Shown here in pieces: positions 42,382-51,541 of a DNA stretch of 56,673 nucleotides. This DNA is from an uncultured Eubacterium sp. Lineage in GTDB: Bacteria > Bacillota > Clostridia > Lachnospirales > Lachnospiraceae. Location: positions 1 to 56,673 of the forward strand of contig CALGGT010000043.1 of the NCBI GenBank assembly GCA_937915825.1, given 5' to 3'. The notes beneath the pieces were generated by a model. It was given only the letters and a program-made list of their open reading frames with translations. It was not told the DNA's origin and did no database searches. Within the stretch, counting starts at the first letter, position 1. Each line of letters opens with the position of its first letter. Both the position numbers and the translations under genes were made by a program.

Positions 42382-42401
42382 TTTTGAGCTCCTTTCTTTT
42401 C

Positions 42402-42911
42402 TCATAATACTTCATATCCCATTCCTTTCATCATGGAAGGAAGCGGATTGTATTGCTGCACTTGCATAATGACTTGATTGGTTCGACAATTCGCCGCCAC
42501 GTCATGTACCCCTACAATACTCTTTAACGAACCTAGGATCGCCAGGAGCGACCATATGATCACCAGGGCCGATACCGCGCCTAAACAAAGACCCAGCATT
42601 TTATTTAACCCTTCTTTGATCTTTAGATTGTCCGATACATTCAAGGCTTTTAGCAGAATGCTGATTCCTACAAAGGCAAGAATATAAACAATCAGAAGAC
42701 CAATGCCTTTGGCATCTCTTGTTCCTTCCGGAAAAGCGCCTCCCAGCATTCCACCTAATCCAATGGCAAGAGAAATTGCCAATATGTTTTTGATCAGAAT
42801 ATAAATACTGACCAAAAATCCCCTTTTCGAACCCATAAATACACTGCAGATCAAAATGACCGCAAAGATCATTTCAAAGATGTCATCGGTAATGGACCAA
42901 AACATATGCAT
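42402..42911 (-). CDS. CvpA family membrane protein
   Basis: 169 residues with four hydrophobic segments (near 12-28, 35-58, 70-88 and 105-128) and the CvpA-like pattern GSKRGFLVSIYILIKNILAI...GLLIVYILAFVGISILLKAL. CvpA was named for colicin V export, but its general role is unclear; it has been linked to envelope stress. RBS GAGGTG lies immediately before the ATG. Neighbour of the DUF5711-like gene upstream. Confidence 0.8.
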   Translation of the reverse strand: MHMFWSITDDIFEMIFAVILICSVFMGSKRGFLVSIYILIKNILAISLAIGLGGMLGGAFPEGTRDAKGIGLLIVYILAFVGISILLKALNVSDNLKIKEGLNKMLGLCLGAVSALVIIWSLLAILGSLKSIVGVHDVAANCRTNQVIMQVQQYNPLPSMMKGMGYEVL

Positions 42912-42959
42912 TCACCTCTTTTTCTTAATTGTCCTGCCGGTTCCCTATATCCTGACGAT

Positions 42960-43000
42960 ACGCTTACTATATGCTTACTATATTTCTACTATATGCTTAG
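42960..43000. repeat. Short AT-rich tandem repeat between cvpA and the DUF5711-like gene
   Basis: GCTTACTATAT recurs twice, with a degenerate third copy (TTCTACTATAT) followed by GCTTAG. Confidence 0.55.
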
Positions 43001-43006
43001 AATCCT

Positions 43007-44206
43007 CTATGCGTTTTCCGAAATCCGGATTCTCTTAATCGTTGAGGAATCCATTAAATAATACTGATCGTCCTTCCATGCCGGAAGAAACGCGTCAATG
43101 TCTCTTCCAAAATCAAAGGAAGCTTTTAATTTTCCATTCATTCGCATGATCCGACATTCCTGCCGGTCTTTAAATAGAATCTCCCGATCGCAAACGATCA
43201 TTTCTTCATAAGAAAAAGTGATCGGAGTTTCTTTTTGCAGTTTCCCCCTGGCATTGTATAAATGCAGGGTCTTTCCTTCTTTTTGATCGTCCTTTCCGGT
43301 GACCAAAACCAGATGGTCCTCTCGGAAATCCGCGCTGGCAATGACTTCCTTAAAGGATTCTGATACCACTTTTTTTGGTTGTTTCATGTTCGAATAAATG
43401 AAAAAACCTTTTTCTCCCAAAACCAGCACCCGATCCGAATCCAAATAATGAATGCCGCCAACCATGGTGTTTCCCAGGCTTTCCCCGCCCATCATATTAT
43501 TTTGATCTTGTCCGACTTTGGAAAAATTATAAAAGCAAAGTTTTGTTTCAATCTGAGATCCCTTGACTTCCATATAGGACACCACCATGCTCTCCCCATC
43601 CGGAGACAGATCATAATCCAGCGGATATCCATTATCGCTGACATTGGTGGGAATTTCCACACGCACCCTGGCTTCTCCGTCTTCCACGCGGTAAACCGTG
43701 ATCACATTGGAATCCGTGTCCTGAAGAAGAACCACCACATCCCCGGAAGACGTTACTCTGGCTCTTCCAATGGGATAATCGGTTTCCACATGGATCTCTC
43801 CACTGTCTTCTCCTTTTTTCTCATCCCCGCCATAGCGATAGAATTGTTTGGCACCGATATCCGTAACCAACACATAATCTCCTGCCGTTTGTACATCCGG
43901 ATTTTCCATTTCATATCCACCATTCCAAACATCCTCTCCCTTGTCGTTGACCAGGGAAATTCCATCCTTGCTGTATTTTAACAGCTGGTTTTGAAAGGTT
44001 TGATAGGTTACACCGTTGCTGTCTTTCCGTTCCCGTTCCTGCTCTACTTTATAAGCATGAAACACCCGATTCATGTAAAAATAGGACGCCGTTACGATTC
44101 CAGCAATGGCAATCATTACGCCTACGCCGATCAGCACCGGAAGGATCCTTTTCTTCCCTTGCTTATCTTTCTTGAAGAAAAATATATTTTCAAATACATG
44201 CTTCAT
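43007..44206 (-). CDS. DUF5711-like membrane-anchored beta-propeller protein
   Basis: 399 residues: a short basic cytosolic start, one transmembrane helix at about 24-46 (LPVLIGVGVMIAIAGIVTAS), then an extracytoplasmic domain of repeated beta strands with alternating D/G turns (GDYVLVTDIGAKQFYRYGGD, PLDYDLSPDGESMVVSYMEV), which suggests a WD40/YVTN-type propeller. It resembles DUF5711 proteins of clostridia from memory; function unknown. Sits between recR and cvpA on the same strand. Confidence 0.7.
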   Translation of the reverse strand: MKHVFENIFFFKKDKQGKKRILPVLIGVGVMIAIAGIVTASYFYMNRVFHAYKVEQERERKDSNGVTYQTFQNQLLKYSKDGISLVNDKGEDVWNGGYEMENPDVQTAGDYVLVTDIGAKQFYRYGGDEKKGEDSGEIHVETDYPIGRARVTSSGDVVVLLQDTDSNVITVYRVEDGEARVRVEIPTNVSDNGYPLDYDLSPDGESMVVSYMEVKGSQIETKLCFYNFSKVGQDQNNMMGGESLGNTMVGGIHYLDSDRVLVLGEKGFFIYSNMKQPKKVVSESFKEVIASADFREDHLVLVTGKDDQKEGKTLHLYNARGKLQKETPITFSYEEMIVCDREILFKDRQECRIMRMNGKLKASFDFGRDIDAFLPAWKDDQYYLMDSSTIKRIRISENA

Positions 44207-44260
44207 GTTCTATCACCAAATGGATCTCTTATCCAAATTCTCACATCCTGTAAAGAGTCT

Positions 44261-44857
44261 CTAAATCTCCGTACGTCCACGTAACGCCCGATACAACGTT
44301 ACTTCATCAATATACTCCAGATCTCCTCCTACCGGAACGCCGCTGGCAATTCTGGTCACTTTGATCCCGGCCGGTTTCACCAATTTACTGATATACATAG
44401 CCGTCGCCTCACCCTCCAGGGAAGAATTCGTAGCAATGATCAGTTCCTTCACATCCGTTTGAAGTCTTGTCATTAATTCCTTCAAACGAATATCCGCCGG
44501 CGTAATTCCCAACCCGGGGTTGATCGCTCCCTGCAGCACATGGTAAACGCCATGATATTGACCAGTTTTCTCATAGGCCATTAAATCCCTGGTATTTTCC
44601 ACTACCATAATGGTGCTGTGATCCCTCTTGGCATTGGCACAGATCGGACACTCTTCTCCATCCGTTAACGTAAAACAGGTTTTACAGGGATGGATATTTT
44701 TCCTGGCATGAAGCATATGATCCGATAATTTTTCCACCCGTTCCATGGGCATAGAAAGAATGTAAAATGCCAGCCGCTGTGCCGACTTGTTCCCGATTCC
44801 CGGTAAGGAAGCCAGTTCCTGCACCAGCTCATCGATTTCATTTGTGTAGGTATTCAT
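44261..44857 (-). CDS. recR: Recombination mediator protein RecR
   Basis: 198 residues: helix-hairpin-helix (LASLPGIGNKSAQRLAFYIL), zinc finger CKTCFTLTDGEECPIC near 57-72, Toprim domain (IMVVENTRDLMAYEKTGQYH...IIATNSSLEGEATAMYI) and a C-terminal Walker-like tail. With RecO and RecF it loads RecA onto gapped DNA. Its ATG overlaps the ybaB stop (TAATG). The dnaX-ybaB-recR order is strongly conserved. Confidence 0.97.
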   Translation of the reverse strand: MNTYTNEIDELVQELASLPGIGNKSAQRLAFYILSMPMERVEKLSDHMLHARKNIHPCKTCFTLTDGEECPICANAKRDHSTIMVVENTRDLMAYEKTGQYHGVYHVLQGAINPGLGITPADIRLKELMTRLQTDVKELIIATNSSLEGEATAMYISKLVKPAGIKVTRIASGVPVGGDLEYIDEVTLYRALRGRTEI

Positions 44858-45207
44858 TAGAATGGCAACCCTCCGCCAAGATTCATGCCTCCGGTCAAAG
44901 AAGACATGGATGCCTTTTTATGCTCATCCAATTGACGCAGAGCCTCATTGGTTGCTGCTACGATCAAATCTTCCAGCATTTCCACATCCTCGGGGTCGAC
45001 TGCGTCTGGATCCAATTTTACGGACAAGACTTCCCCTTTTCCACCGACTTTGACGGTAACGGCTCCGCCGCCGGCTGCTGCCTCAAATTCCTTTTCTTCC
45101 AATTCCTTTTGCTGTTGTTCCATTTGACGCTGCATCTTCTGTGCCTGCTTCATCAATTGATTCATGTTTCCGGGCATACCGCCTTGAAAACCTCCACGCT
45201 TTGCCAT
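44857..45207 (-). CDS. YbaB/EbfC family nucleoid-associated protein
   Basis: 116 residues: Met/Gly/Gln-rich N-terminus (GGFQGGMPGNMNQLMKQAQK), the core helix KMQRQMEQQQKELEEKEFEA, and the beta hairpin GGGAVTVKVGGKGEVLSVKL. Dimers bind DNA. Located between dnaX and recR. Confidence 0.95.
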   Translation of the reverse strand: MAKRGGFQGGMPGNMNQLMKQAQKMQRQMEQQQKELEEKEFEAAAGGGAVTVKVGGKGEVLSVKLDPDAVDPEDVEMLEDLIVAATNEALRQLDEHKKASMSSLTGGMNLGGGLPF

Positions 45208-45244
45208 GGTTTCTACCTGCCTTTCCTCTTTTTAATTTTATCGA

Positions 45245-46801
45245 TTATTGTTCTTCGATCACCACGTGACTTCCCTGGATTCTTGCAAGGATCCGATCCA
45301 ATCCAGGCTCGCGGTCTGCATTCTGGATGACACGGGCCTTGATCCGAACCTCTTTTCCCACCTTTCTTTCGATGGCTTCCTTCAGTTCGTCCATATGACT
45401 TTGGATCAGCTCGATCTTCGTGATCGAAGGATCCCCGAATACCAGTTCTCCTCCCTCATCTACATACAAAGACGTCTCCCCGTATACTTTCTTGACCAGG
45501 TCCGGCAAATCTTTCAGGATTTCCATTCGATGCTCCACAAATTCCTTTGCCTCTTCCGGTAAGATCAATTCTTTTTTCGGAGGGGGTAAAACATCTTCCT
45601 CCTTCGTATCTCCCTCTATGATAACATTTCTTTTTGGCAAAAAATCGCCATTTTGTATTTTTTCTTCCAGATTTTTAATCCGGTTGGTTAACGACTCCAG
45701 ATCCTGTTCCATCTCAGGCTTTGCCAATCTTAACACGGTTACCTCAAATAATGTTCGTTTTGCCTGCTCATAGCGCATCCGATTGGAGGCTTCCGACAGA
45801 ACTCGAAGATATCTGAAAATAACCGGCATCTCGACATTCTTAGCCAATTCCTTTAATTGTTCCAGGCTTTGCGTATCCATTTCCACCAGCTGTTCCGGAT
45901 TCGAGGTATTCTTCACCATCATCATATCCCGGTAATAACCGATCAATTCATCTAAGAATAAGCCGATGTCCTTCCCTTCTCTTACCACCTGATCCGTAAT
46001 GGTAAGAAGCCCTTCGGTATCGCATTCATTGAGCGCTATGGCAAATGCGTTGTAAATCTCCTTATCCACAGCCCCCAAAGCCTTCAGGACTTTCTCGTAA
46101 GTAAGCTTCTCGCCGTAATAGAACGAGACACATTGTTCCAGTAAACTCAACCCGTCCCGCAGCGCTCCATCCGCTTTTTTGCCAATATAGAACAAAGCCT
46201 CATCCTCTGCTTCGATCCCTTCTTCGTCCAAAAGTTCCCGTAAACGCTTGGCTATGGTTTCCGGCGTGATCCGGTGAAAATCGTAGCGCTGACACCGGGA
46301 ACGGATGGTCAACGGCAATTTATGGGCCTCGGTTGTCGCCAATATAAATACCAAATAGGACGGCGGTTCTTCCAATGTTTTTAACAGAGCATTAAACGCA
46401 CTGCCGGTTAACATATGAACCTCGTCGATGATGTATACCTTAAATTTCCCCACCGTGGGAGCATATTGTACTTCTTCAATGATCTGTCTTACATCCTCCA
46501 CTTTGTTATTGGAAGCCGCATCGATCTCGATCACATTCATGGAGTTTCCAGCCGCGATCTGCTTACACATCTCACATTCCCCACAGGGACCATTCGGCCC
46601 TGGATTCTCGCAGTTAATGGCCCGGGCCAGGATTTTAGCCGTAGTCGTCTTTCCGGTTCCTCTTGTCCCGCAGAACAAATATGCATGCCCCAGCCGATCA
46701 GAAGCCAGCTGATTCTGTAAGGTTTTTACAATATGATCCTGCCCCTTTACTTCCGCAAAATGATCCGGTCTGAATTTTCTGTAAAATGCCTGATACGCCA
46801 A
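45245..46801 (-). CDS. dnaX: DNA polymerase III subunits gamma/tau
   Basis: 518 residues. The start is TTG at 46801 (MAYQAFYRKFRPDHF), with GAGG nine bases upstream. AAA+ motifs: Walker A CGTRGTGKTTTAKI near residue 44, zinc module with four Cys (near 64-82), Walker B VYIIDEVHML near 123, and SRCQRYDF near 170. It forms the clamp loader that links polymerase and DnaB. The C-terminal region is short compared with E. coli tau (643 aa). Starts 19 bp after the pfkA stop, so it is likely co-transcribed from the pfkA promoter. Confidence 0.96.
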   Translation of the reverse strand: MAYQAFYRKFRPDHFAEVKGQDHIVKTLQNQLASDRLGHAYLFCGTRGTGKTTTAKILARAINCENPGPNGPCGECEMCKQIAAGNSMNVIEIDAASNNKVEDVRQIIEEVQYAPTVGKFKVYIIDEVHMLTGSAFNALLKTLEEPPSYLVFILATTEAHKLPLTIRSRCQRYDFHRITPETIAKRLRELLDEEGIEAEDEALFYIGKKADGALRDGLSLLEQCVSFYYGEKLTYEKVLKALGAVDKEIYNAFAIALNECDTEGLLTITDQVVREGKDIGLFLDELIGYYRDMMMVKNTSNPEQLVEMDTQSLEQLKELAKNVEMPVIFRYLRVLSEASNRMRYEQAKRTLFEVTVLRLAKPEMEQDLESLTNRIKNLEEKIQNGDFLPKRNVIIEGDTKEEDVLPPPKKELILPEEAKEFVEHRMEILKDLPDLVKKVYGETSLYVDEGGELVFGDPSITKIELIQSHMDELKEAIERKVGKEVRIKARVIQNADREPGLDRILARIQGSHVVIEEQ

Positions 46802-46820
46802 TTTCTACATCCTCTCATTC

Positions 46821-47891
46821 TTAGTCACCAAAGCTGATCCCCATCGCCCGGATCTCCCGTACGATGGAAGACTCCGGATCCACCATTTTTAACTGACCGG
46901 CTACTTCTTGCAAAGGAACGCTGGTAATATCGTTGTTTTGAACTGCCACCATTTTCCCGTAATCTTCCTGGATGATCAATCCGGCCGCAGCCGCTCCCAA
47001 ACGAGTGGATAACACACGATCATACGGACAGGGACTTCCCCCACGCTGCGCGTGTCCCGGAACCGTGATGCGAATTTCCTGACCGGTACGTTCCGCAATC
47101 TGGGCACCGATTTCGTAGGATACGCTGGGATAGGGATTATTTTTTAATTTTCTCTTATATTCCTTCTTGGGCAAAGCCGCGTCATCCTTAGAAATCGCTC
47201 CCTCTGCCACGGCTAAGATGGAAAATCTTTTTCCCTTTTTCTCCCGCTGTTGCACCGCATCGACCACTCGATCAATCTCATAGGGAATCTCCGGAATTAA
47301 AATCACATCCGCTCCTCCCGCGATGCCAGCATGAAGGGTTAGCCATCCCACCTTATGCCCCATAACTTCTACAATAAACACACGACCGTGGGAATACGCG
47401 GTGGTATGAATCTTATCAATGCAATCGGTCGCAATATCTACCGCACTTTGGAATCCGAACGTCATATCCGTTCCCCAAATATCATTGTCAATGGTCTTCG
47501 GCAGACCTACGACGTTCAACCCCTCTTCCCGAAGGAGGTTGGCCGTTTTCTGGGTTCCGTTCCCTCCAAGGATCACCAGGCAATCCAAACCCCAATCCTT
47601 GTAATTCTTCTTCATGGCTTCCACTTTGTCTAGGCCATTCTCATCCGGTTTTCTCATATGCTTAAAAGGCTGTCGGGAAGAACCCAAGATCGTTCCTCCT
47701 GTGGTTAGAATCCCTGCAAAATCAGAGCTTTCCATCTTGCGAATATTTCCATAGATCAATCCCTTATATCCATCTAAAATACCATAGATCTCATAGTCCC
47801 CATTGGCGTATAAGGTCTTTGCCACACCACGCATGGTTGCGTTCAAAGCCTGACAATCCCCGCCACTGGTTAAGAAAGCTACCTTTTTCAT
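46821..47891 (-). CDS. pfkA: 6-phosphofructokinase, phosphoryl donor uncertain
   Basis: 356 residues with AAAGGAG upstream. The family signatures are clear: FLTSGGDCQALNA at the start, PKTIDNDIWGTDMTFGF near 130, VEVMGHKVGWLTLHAGIAGGAD, and HAQRGGSPCPYDR near 290. It phosphorylates fructose 6-phosphate in glycolysis. Donor-determining residues are mixed: the loop usually GGDGS reads GGNGT (Gly at the E. coli 104 position, as in ATP enzymes, but Asn for the metal-linked Asp 103), while PKTIDND has Lys at position 124, the residue typical of PPi-dependent enzymes (E. coli has PGTIDND). ATP or PPi use cannot be decided from sequence alone. Confidence 0.92.
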   Translation of the reverse strand: MKKVAFLTSGGDCQALNATMRGVAKTLYANGDYEIYGILDGYKGLIYGNIRKMESSDFAGILTTGGTILGSSRQPFKHMRKPDENGLDKVEAMKKNYKDWGLDCLVILGGNGTQKTANLLREEGLNVVGLPKTIDNDIWGTDMTFGFQSAVDIATDCIDKIHTTAYSHGRVFIVEVMGHKVGWLTLHAGIAGGADVILIPEIPYEIDRVVDAVQQREKKGKRFSILAVAEGAISKDDAALPKKEYKRKLKNNPYPSVSYEIGAQIAERTGQEIRITVPGHAQRGGSPCPYDRVLSTRLGAAAAGLIIQEDYGKMVAVQNNDITSVPLQEVAGQLKMVDPESSIVREIRAMGISFGD

Positions 47892-47933
47892 ACCACATAC
47901 TCTCCTTTCTTTTTATCAATACAATCTCATTAC

Positions 47934-47963
47934 ATTATACATTATTTCCCCACTACATTTCAA
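47934..47963 (-). promoter_or_regulatory. pfkA promoter
   Basis: On the - strand TTGAAA (47958-47963), an 18-bp spacer and TATAAT (47934-47939). Confidence 0.65.
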
Positions 47964-48032
47964 TATATTTTTACAAACCTCCCCACATCTTCACGAAGGG
48001 TTTCAGCCGGTGATCGATCTCTCCAACTGAGT

Positions 48033-48065
48033 AAAAAAGGCTCTGCCGCCGATCGCCGCAGAGCC
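48033..48065 (-). terminator. Terminator of nfnAB
   Basis: On the - strand GGCTCTGCGG, loop and CGGCAGAGCC are followed by TTTTTT. It separates nfnB from the pfkA promoter. Confidence 0.92.
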
Positions 48066-48109
48066 CTGGATTCATTCTCAAAGCATCAAAATGTAAAAAT
48101 TCCTGTTTT

Positions 48110-49510
48110 TTATTCTTTGCCTTTGATGTATTCATCAATCGCCTTTGCTGCTTCTTTTCCGGCACCCATAGCCAGGATCACCGTCGCCGCACCGGTTACC
48201 GCATCTCCTCCGGCATACACACCATCGCGGGTGGTTTCTCCTTTCTCGCTCTTCGTGATCAGACAACCACGGTTATTGGCATCCAAACCAGGCGTTGTGG
48301 AACGGATCAAAGGATTCGGGCTGGTACCGATGGACATGATCACACAGTCAACGTCCAGCACAAATTCGGAACCCTCTACCGGAATCGGACGTCTTCTTCC
48401 GCTGTCGTCCGGCTCTCCTAATTCCATTTGGATGCAGCGCATTCCGCTTACCATACCGTCTTCGTCGCCTAAGATCTCAACCGGATTGTGCAAGGTTTTG
48501 AAGATCACGCCTTCCTCCTCTGCATGCTCCACTTCTTCTTTTCTGGCCGGTAACTCTTCCATACCACGACGATACACAATGTAAACATGTTCCGCTCCCA
48601 GACGCAACGCGCTTCGAGCCGCATCCATGGCTACGTTTCCACCACCGACAACCGCTACATTCTTCGCGTGTTGGATCGGCGTCTTACTTCCTTCGACGTA
48701 AGCTTTCATTAAGTTGATACGGGTTAAGAATTCGTTGGCGGAATAAACACCCTTTAAACTTTCTCCCGGAATGTTCATAAATCTGGGAAGTCCGGCACCG
48801 GAACCAATGAAGATTCCCTCGTATCCCATATGGAATAATTCGTCAATGGTCAATACTTTACCGATCACCATGTTGGTTTGTACATCCACTCCGATATCAA
48901 TTAAGTTCTGGATCTCATTTTGCACGATCTTCTTGGGCAAACGGAATTCCGGAATTCCGTATACCAAAACGCCGCCGGCCAAATGAAGGGCTTCGAAGAT
49001 GGTTACCTCATAACCGATCTTTGCCAGATCACCGGCAGCCGTAAGTCCACTGGGGCCGGCTCCGATAATCGCAACCTTGTGACCATTCTTCTCGGGGATC
49101 ACCGGTTTTTCCTGATTATGTTCCCGATGATAATCGGCTACAAAACGTTCCAAACGACCGATTCCAACCGGTTCACCTTTGATCCCCCGGATGCATTTCC
49201 CTTCACATTGAGACTCCTGGGGACATACACGTCCACAAACCGCCGGTAGAGAAGAGGACTCGGAAATGATCTGATAAGCCCCTTCAATATCCTCATTCGC
49301 CAGTCTCTCAATAAACGCCGGGATATGGATCTTGACCGGGCAAGCGCTGACACAAGGCATATTTTTACAATTCAAACAACGGCGGGCTTCATTAAAAGCC
49401 ATCTCCTTTGTATAACCCAACGCAACCTCGTCAAAATTTTTATTTCGAACGTTCGGATCCTGGGTGGGCATGGGACATTTATTCATATCCATATTACGCT
49501 GTACTGCCAT
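48110..49510 (-). CDS. nfnB: NADPH-binding subunit of NfnAB (GltA/SudA-like flavoprotein)
   Basis: 466 residues, RBS AAGGAGG. An N-terminal ferredoxin-like part has two Cys sets (CLNCKNMPCVSACPVKIHIP near 43-62, CGRVCPQESQCEGKCIRG near 90-107) for [4Fe-4S] clusters. Two Rossmann motifs follow: VAIIGAGPSGLTAAGDLAKI near 145 (FAD) and VAVVGGGNVAMDAARSALRL near 287 (NADPH), and it ends AGGDAVTGAATVILAMGAGKEAAKAI. The family is annotated as glutamate synthase small subunit, but pairing with the adjacent NfnA-like gene makes electron-bifurcating NADH-dependent reduced ferredoxin:NADP+ oxidoreductase the better call. Confidence 0.88.
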   Translation of the reverse strand: MAVQRNMDMNKCPMPTQDPNVRNKNFDEVALGYTKEMAFNEARRCLNCKNMPCVSACPVKIHIPAFIERLANEDIEGAYQIISESSSLPAVCGRVCPQESQCEGKCIRGIKGEPVGIGRLERFVADYHREHNQEKPVIPEKNGHKVAIIGAGPSGLTAAGDLAKIGYEVTIFEALHLAGGVLVYGIPEFRLPKKIVQNEIQNLIDIGVDVQTNMVIGKVLTIDELFHMGYEGIFIGSGAGLPRFMNIPGESLKGVYSANEFLTRINLMKAYVEGSKTPIQHAKNVAVVGGGNVAMDAARSALRLGAEHVYIVYRRGMEELPARKEEVEHAEEEGVIFKTLHNPVEILGDEDGMVSGMRCIQMELGEPDDSGRRRPIPVEGSEFVLDVDCVIMSIGTSPNPLIRSTTPGLDANNRGCLITKSEKGETTRDGVYAGGDAVTGAATVILAMGAGKEAAKAIDEYIKGKE

Positions 49511-49512
49511 AA

Positions 49513-50355
49513 TTAGTTAACCTCCTTCGTCAACAAATTGCATGCTTCTTCTCTCGCATGTGCTTCAAAGTCTCGATACATACTTCCACGGTGCATCGCC
49601 TCATCAAAGTCGACCAAATGTCCGTCAAAGTCCGGTCCGTCTACGCATGCAAATTTCGTTTCTCCCCCTACCGTCAAACGACAACCGCCGCACATTCCCG
49701 TTCCGTCGATCATGATCGGGTTCATGCTGACCATGGTCTTAACGTCGTATTTCTTCGTGGTTAATGCTACGAACTTCATCATGATCACCGGTCCAATGGC
49801 AATCACTTCATCAAATTCTGCGCCATCCTGGATCAATTTCTCTAAGGGAGCGGTAACAACCCCCTTCTCTCCGTAACTTCCATCGTCGGTCATCATAATA
49901 AAATGATCACTCACCGCTTTAAATTCATCTTCTAAAATGACCAGATCCTTGTTACGGAATCCAACGATCGATGTTACCTCTACGCCTAATTCATGAAGCT
50001 TCTTGGCAACCGGATAAGCAATGGCACATCCAACTCCACCACCTACCACCGCAACTTTCTTCAGGCCGTCGGTGTGAGTAGGCTGTCCCAGGGGCCCTAC
50101 AAAATCATGCAGGCAATCTCCCTCTTCCAGTGTATCCAATTCCATGGTTGCGCCACCGACGATCTGATAGATAATGGTTACCGTACCAGCTTCTCGATCA
50201 TAGTCTCCAATCGTAAGGGGGACTCTTTCACTATCTTCCTTCGCGCGGAAAATAATAAATTGTCCGGGCTCCGCCTTCTTCGCGATCAGCGGTGCTTGAA
50301 TGACCATCTTGGTTACCGTCGGATTCAAATGCTCTTTTTTAACGATTTCAAACAT
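49513..50355 (-). CDS. nfnA: FAD/NAD-binding [2Fe-2S] subunit of NfnAB
   Basis: 280 residues of the dihydroorotate dehydrogenase PyrK-like/ferredoxin-NADP reductase family. The FAD barrel (PGQFIIFRAKEDSERVPLTI), NAD site (VAVVGGGVGCAIAYPVAKKL near 107) and a C-terminal [2Fe-2S] motif (DGTGMCGGCRLTVGGETKFACVDGP near 220-245) are present. It interacts with NADH and ferredoxin in the NfnAB complex. It ends 2 bp before nfnB. Absence of a pyrD neighbour argues against PyrK. Confidence 0.88.
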   Translation of the reverse strand: MFEIVKKEHLNPTVTKMVIQAPLIAKKAEPGQFIIFRAKEDSERVPLTIGDYDREAGTVTIIYQIVGGATMELDTLEEGDCLHDFVGPLGQPTHTDGLKKVAVVGGGVGCAIAYPVAKKLHELGVEVTSIVGFRNKDLVILEDEFKAVSDHFIMMTDDGSYGEKGVVTAPLEKLIQDGAEFDEVIAIGPVIMMKFVALTTKKYDVKTMVSMNPIMIDGTGMCGGCRLTVGGETKFACVDGPDFDGHLVDFDEAMHRGSMYRDFEAHAREEACNLLTKEVN

Positions 50356-50540
50356 GACTTCATTCCCTCTCTTATTTTTTATTTTAGAAGAATTTCTCTT
50401 CTTAATTTCCTAGGTTCTGCTTTCACAACTTCTTTACAGGTTCATAACCGGTTCTTTCCAGAAATTCCCACAGGTTCCTTTCCGAATTTTCCGGGTTTCT
50501 TCTGTTCTTTATCTTCTTATTGAGAAAAATTATCAACTAA

Positions 50541-50569
50541 ATTATAACATGACTTTATGTTCCATGCAA
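50541..50569 (-). promoter_or_regulatory. nfnAB promoter
   Basis: On the - strand TTGCAT (50564-50569), a 17-bp spacer and TATAAT (50541-50546). It implies a leader of about 180 nt (50356-50533), in which GAACCTGT occurs twice but no known riboswitch is seen. Confidence 0.75.
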
Positions 50570-50621
50570 GAATAACTTTTACGCAGCGGTAACCGCAAAA
50601 AAAGAATTGCCCCCTTCCCAA

Positions 50622-50650
50622 TTGCAACCGGCACAATTCTATGGTAAAAT
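50622..50650 (+). promoter_or_regulatory. Promoter of the Mrp-type ATPase and thiN
   Basis: TTGCAA (50622-50627), a 17-bp spacer and TAAAAT (50645-50650), 40 bp before the start codon. Confidence 0.7.
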
Positions 50651-50689
50651 GTAGGTGCAAAACTAATTTTAGAAAGAGAGTGATGATTT

Positions 50690-51541
50690 ATGGAACCATG
50701 CGTTCACGATTGTTCTTCCTGTCAGGTGGATTGTTCCAGCCGAAAACCGGAAGATATGATTGCGAAACCACATAAAAAGAGTCGGATCAAAAAAGTGATC
50801 GGCGTCGTCAGCGGGAAAGGCGGCGTTGGCAAATCCATGGTAACGGAATTGTTGGCCGTTGCCTTCTCTAGGCAAGGGTATCATTGCGGTATTTTAGATG
50901 CCGACGCAACCGGTCCTTCCATTCCCAAGGCATTTGGGATCACCGAACGGGCCAAAGGAAATAAAGATGGTCTCTATCCGGCTACAAGTCCGGGGGGAAT
51001 TGATGTTATGTCCGTCAACTTATTGCTGGACGATGACACCACCCCTGTTCTTTGGCGGGGACCGGTCGTTGCCGGAGTGATCACCCAATTTTGGACGGAC
51101 GTTATCTGGGAGGACATTGACTACCTGTTTATCGATATGCCACCGGGAACGGGAGATGTTTCCTTAACCGTTTTCCAATCCATTCCCATTGACGGAATCG
51201 TCATGGTTACCACTCCTCAGGATCTGGTATCCATGATCGTAGCCAAAGCAGTAAACATGGCAGAAACCATGAATGTACCGATTTACGGCATCATTGAGAA
51301 TATGAGCTATGTTACCTGTCCGGACTGCGGCAGGCGCCTTCACATCTTCGGTGAAAGCCACAGCAAAGAACTGAGCGAAGAATATGGCCTGCTTACACTG
51401 GCCCATCTCCCTCTGGATCCGGATCTTGCTCATCATGTAGATCAGGGAACCATTGAAGAAGTGGATCCTGCCGGATATTTAGCAGATGCCATTCAGGTCA
51501 TTCAAAACACGGATTTCAGAAAGGAAGAAACCTCACTATGA
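50690..51541 (+). CDS. Mrp/NBP35-type P-loop ATPase (iron-sulfur cluster carrier)
   Basis: 283 residues. A Cys-rich N-terminus (MEPCVHDCSSCQVDCSSRK) is followed by the deviant Walker A VVSGKGGVGKSMV near 39, LDADATGPSIPKAFG near 65, the switch II-like DMPPGTGDVSLTVFQSIPID near 146, and CPDCGRRLHIFGES near 210, whose CxxC bridges a [4Fe-4S] cluster between dimer subunits. It delivers clusters to apo-enzymes, plausibly including hydrogenase or NfnAB in this organism. Overlaps thiN by 4 bp. Confidence 0.93.
   Translation: MEPCVHDCSSCQVDCSSRKPEDMIAKPHKKSRIKKVIGVVSGKGGVGKSMVTELLAVAFSRQGYHCGILDADATGPSIPKAFGITERAKGNKDGLYPATSPGGIDVMSVNLLLDDDTTPVLWRGPVVAGVITQFWTDVIWEDIDYLFIDMPPGTGDVSLTVFQSIPIDGIVMVTTPQDLVSMIVAKAVNMAETMNVPIYGIIENMSYVTCPDCGRRLHIFGESHSKELSEEYGLLTLAHLPLDPDLAHHVDQGTIEEVDPAGYLADAIQVIQNTDFRKEETSL

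Noticed and set aside
46160..46185. Slippery A-run for programmed frameshifting in dnaX
   Set aside because: The AAAAAAG at the Lys-Lys codons near residue 210 is in the wrong phase for an A AAA AAG slip and lies far upstream of the usual site; no stimulatory hairpin is obvious.
48110..49510. True glutamate synthase small subunit (gltD)
   Set aside because: No large subunit gltB is present, and the immediate partner is an NfnA/PyrK-like [2Fe-2S] flavoprotein, which is the NfnAB arrangement.
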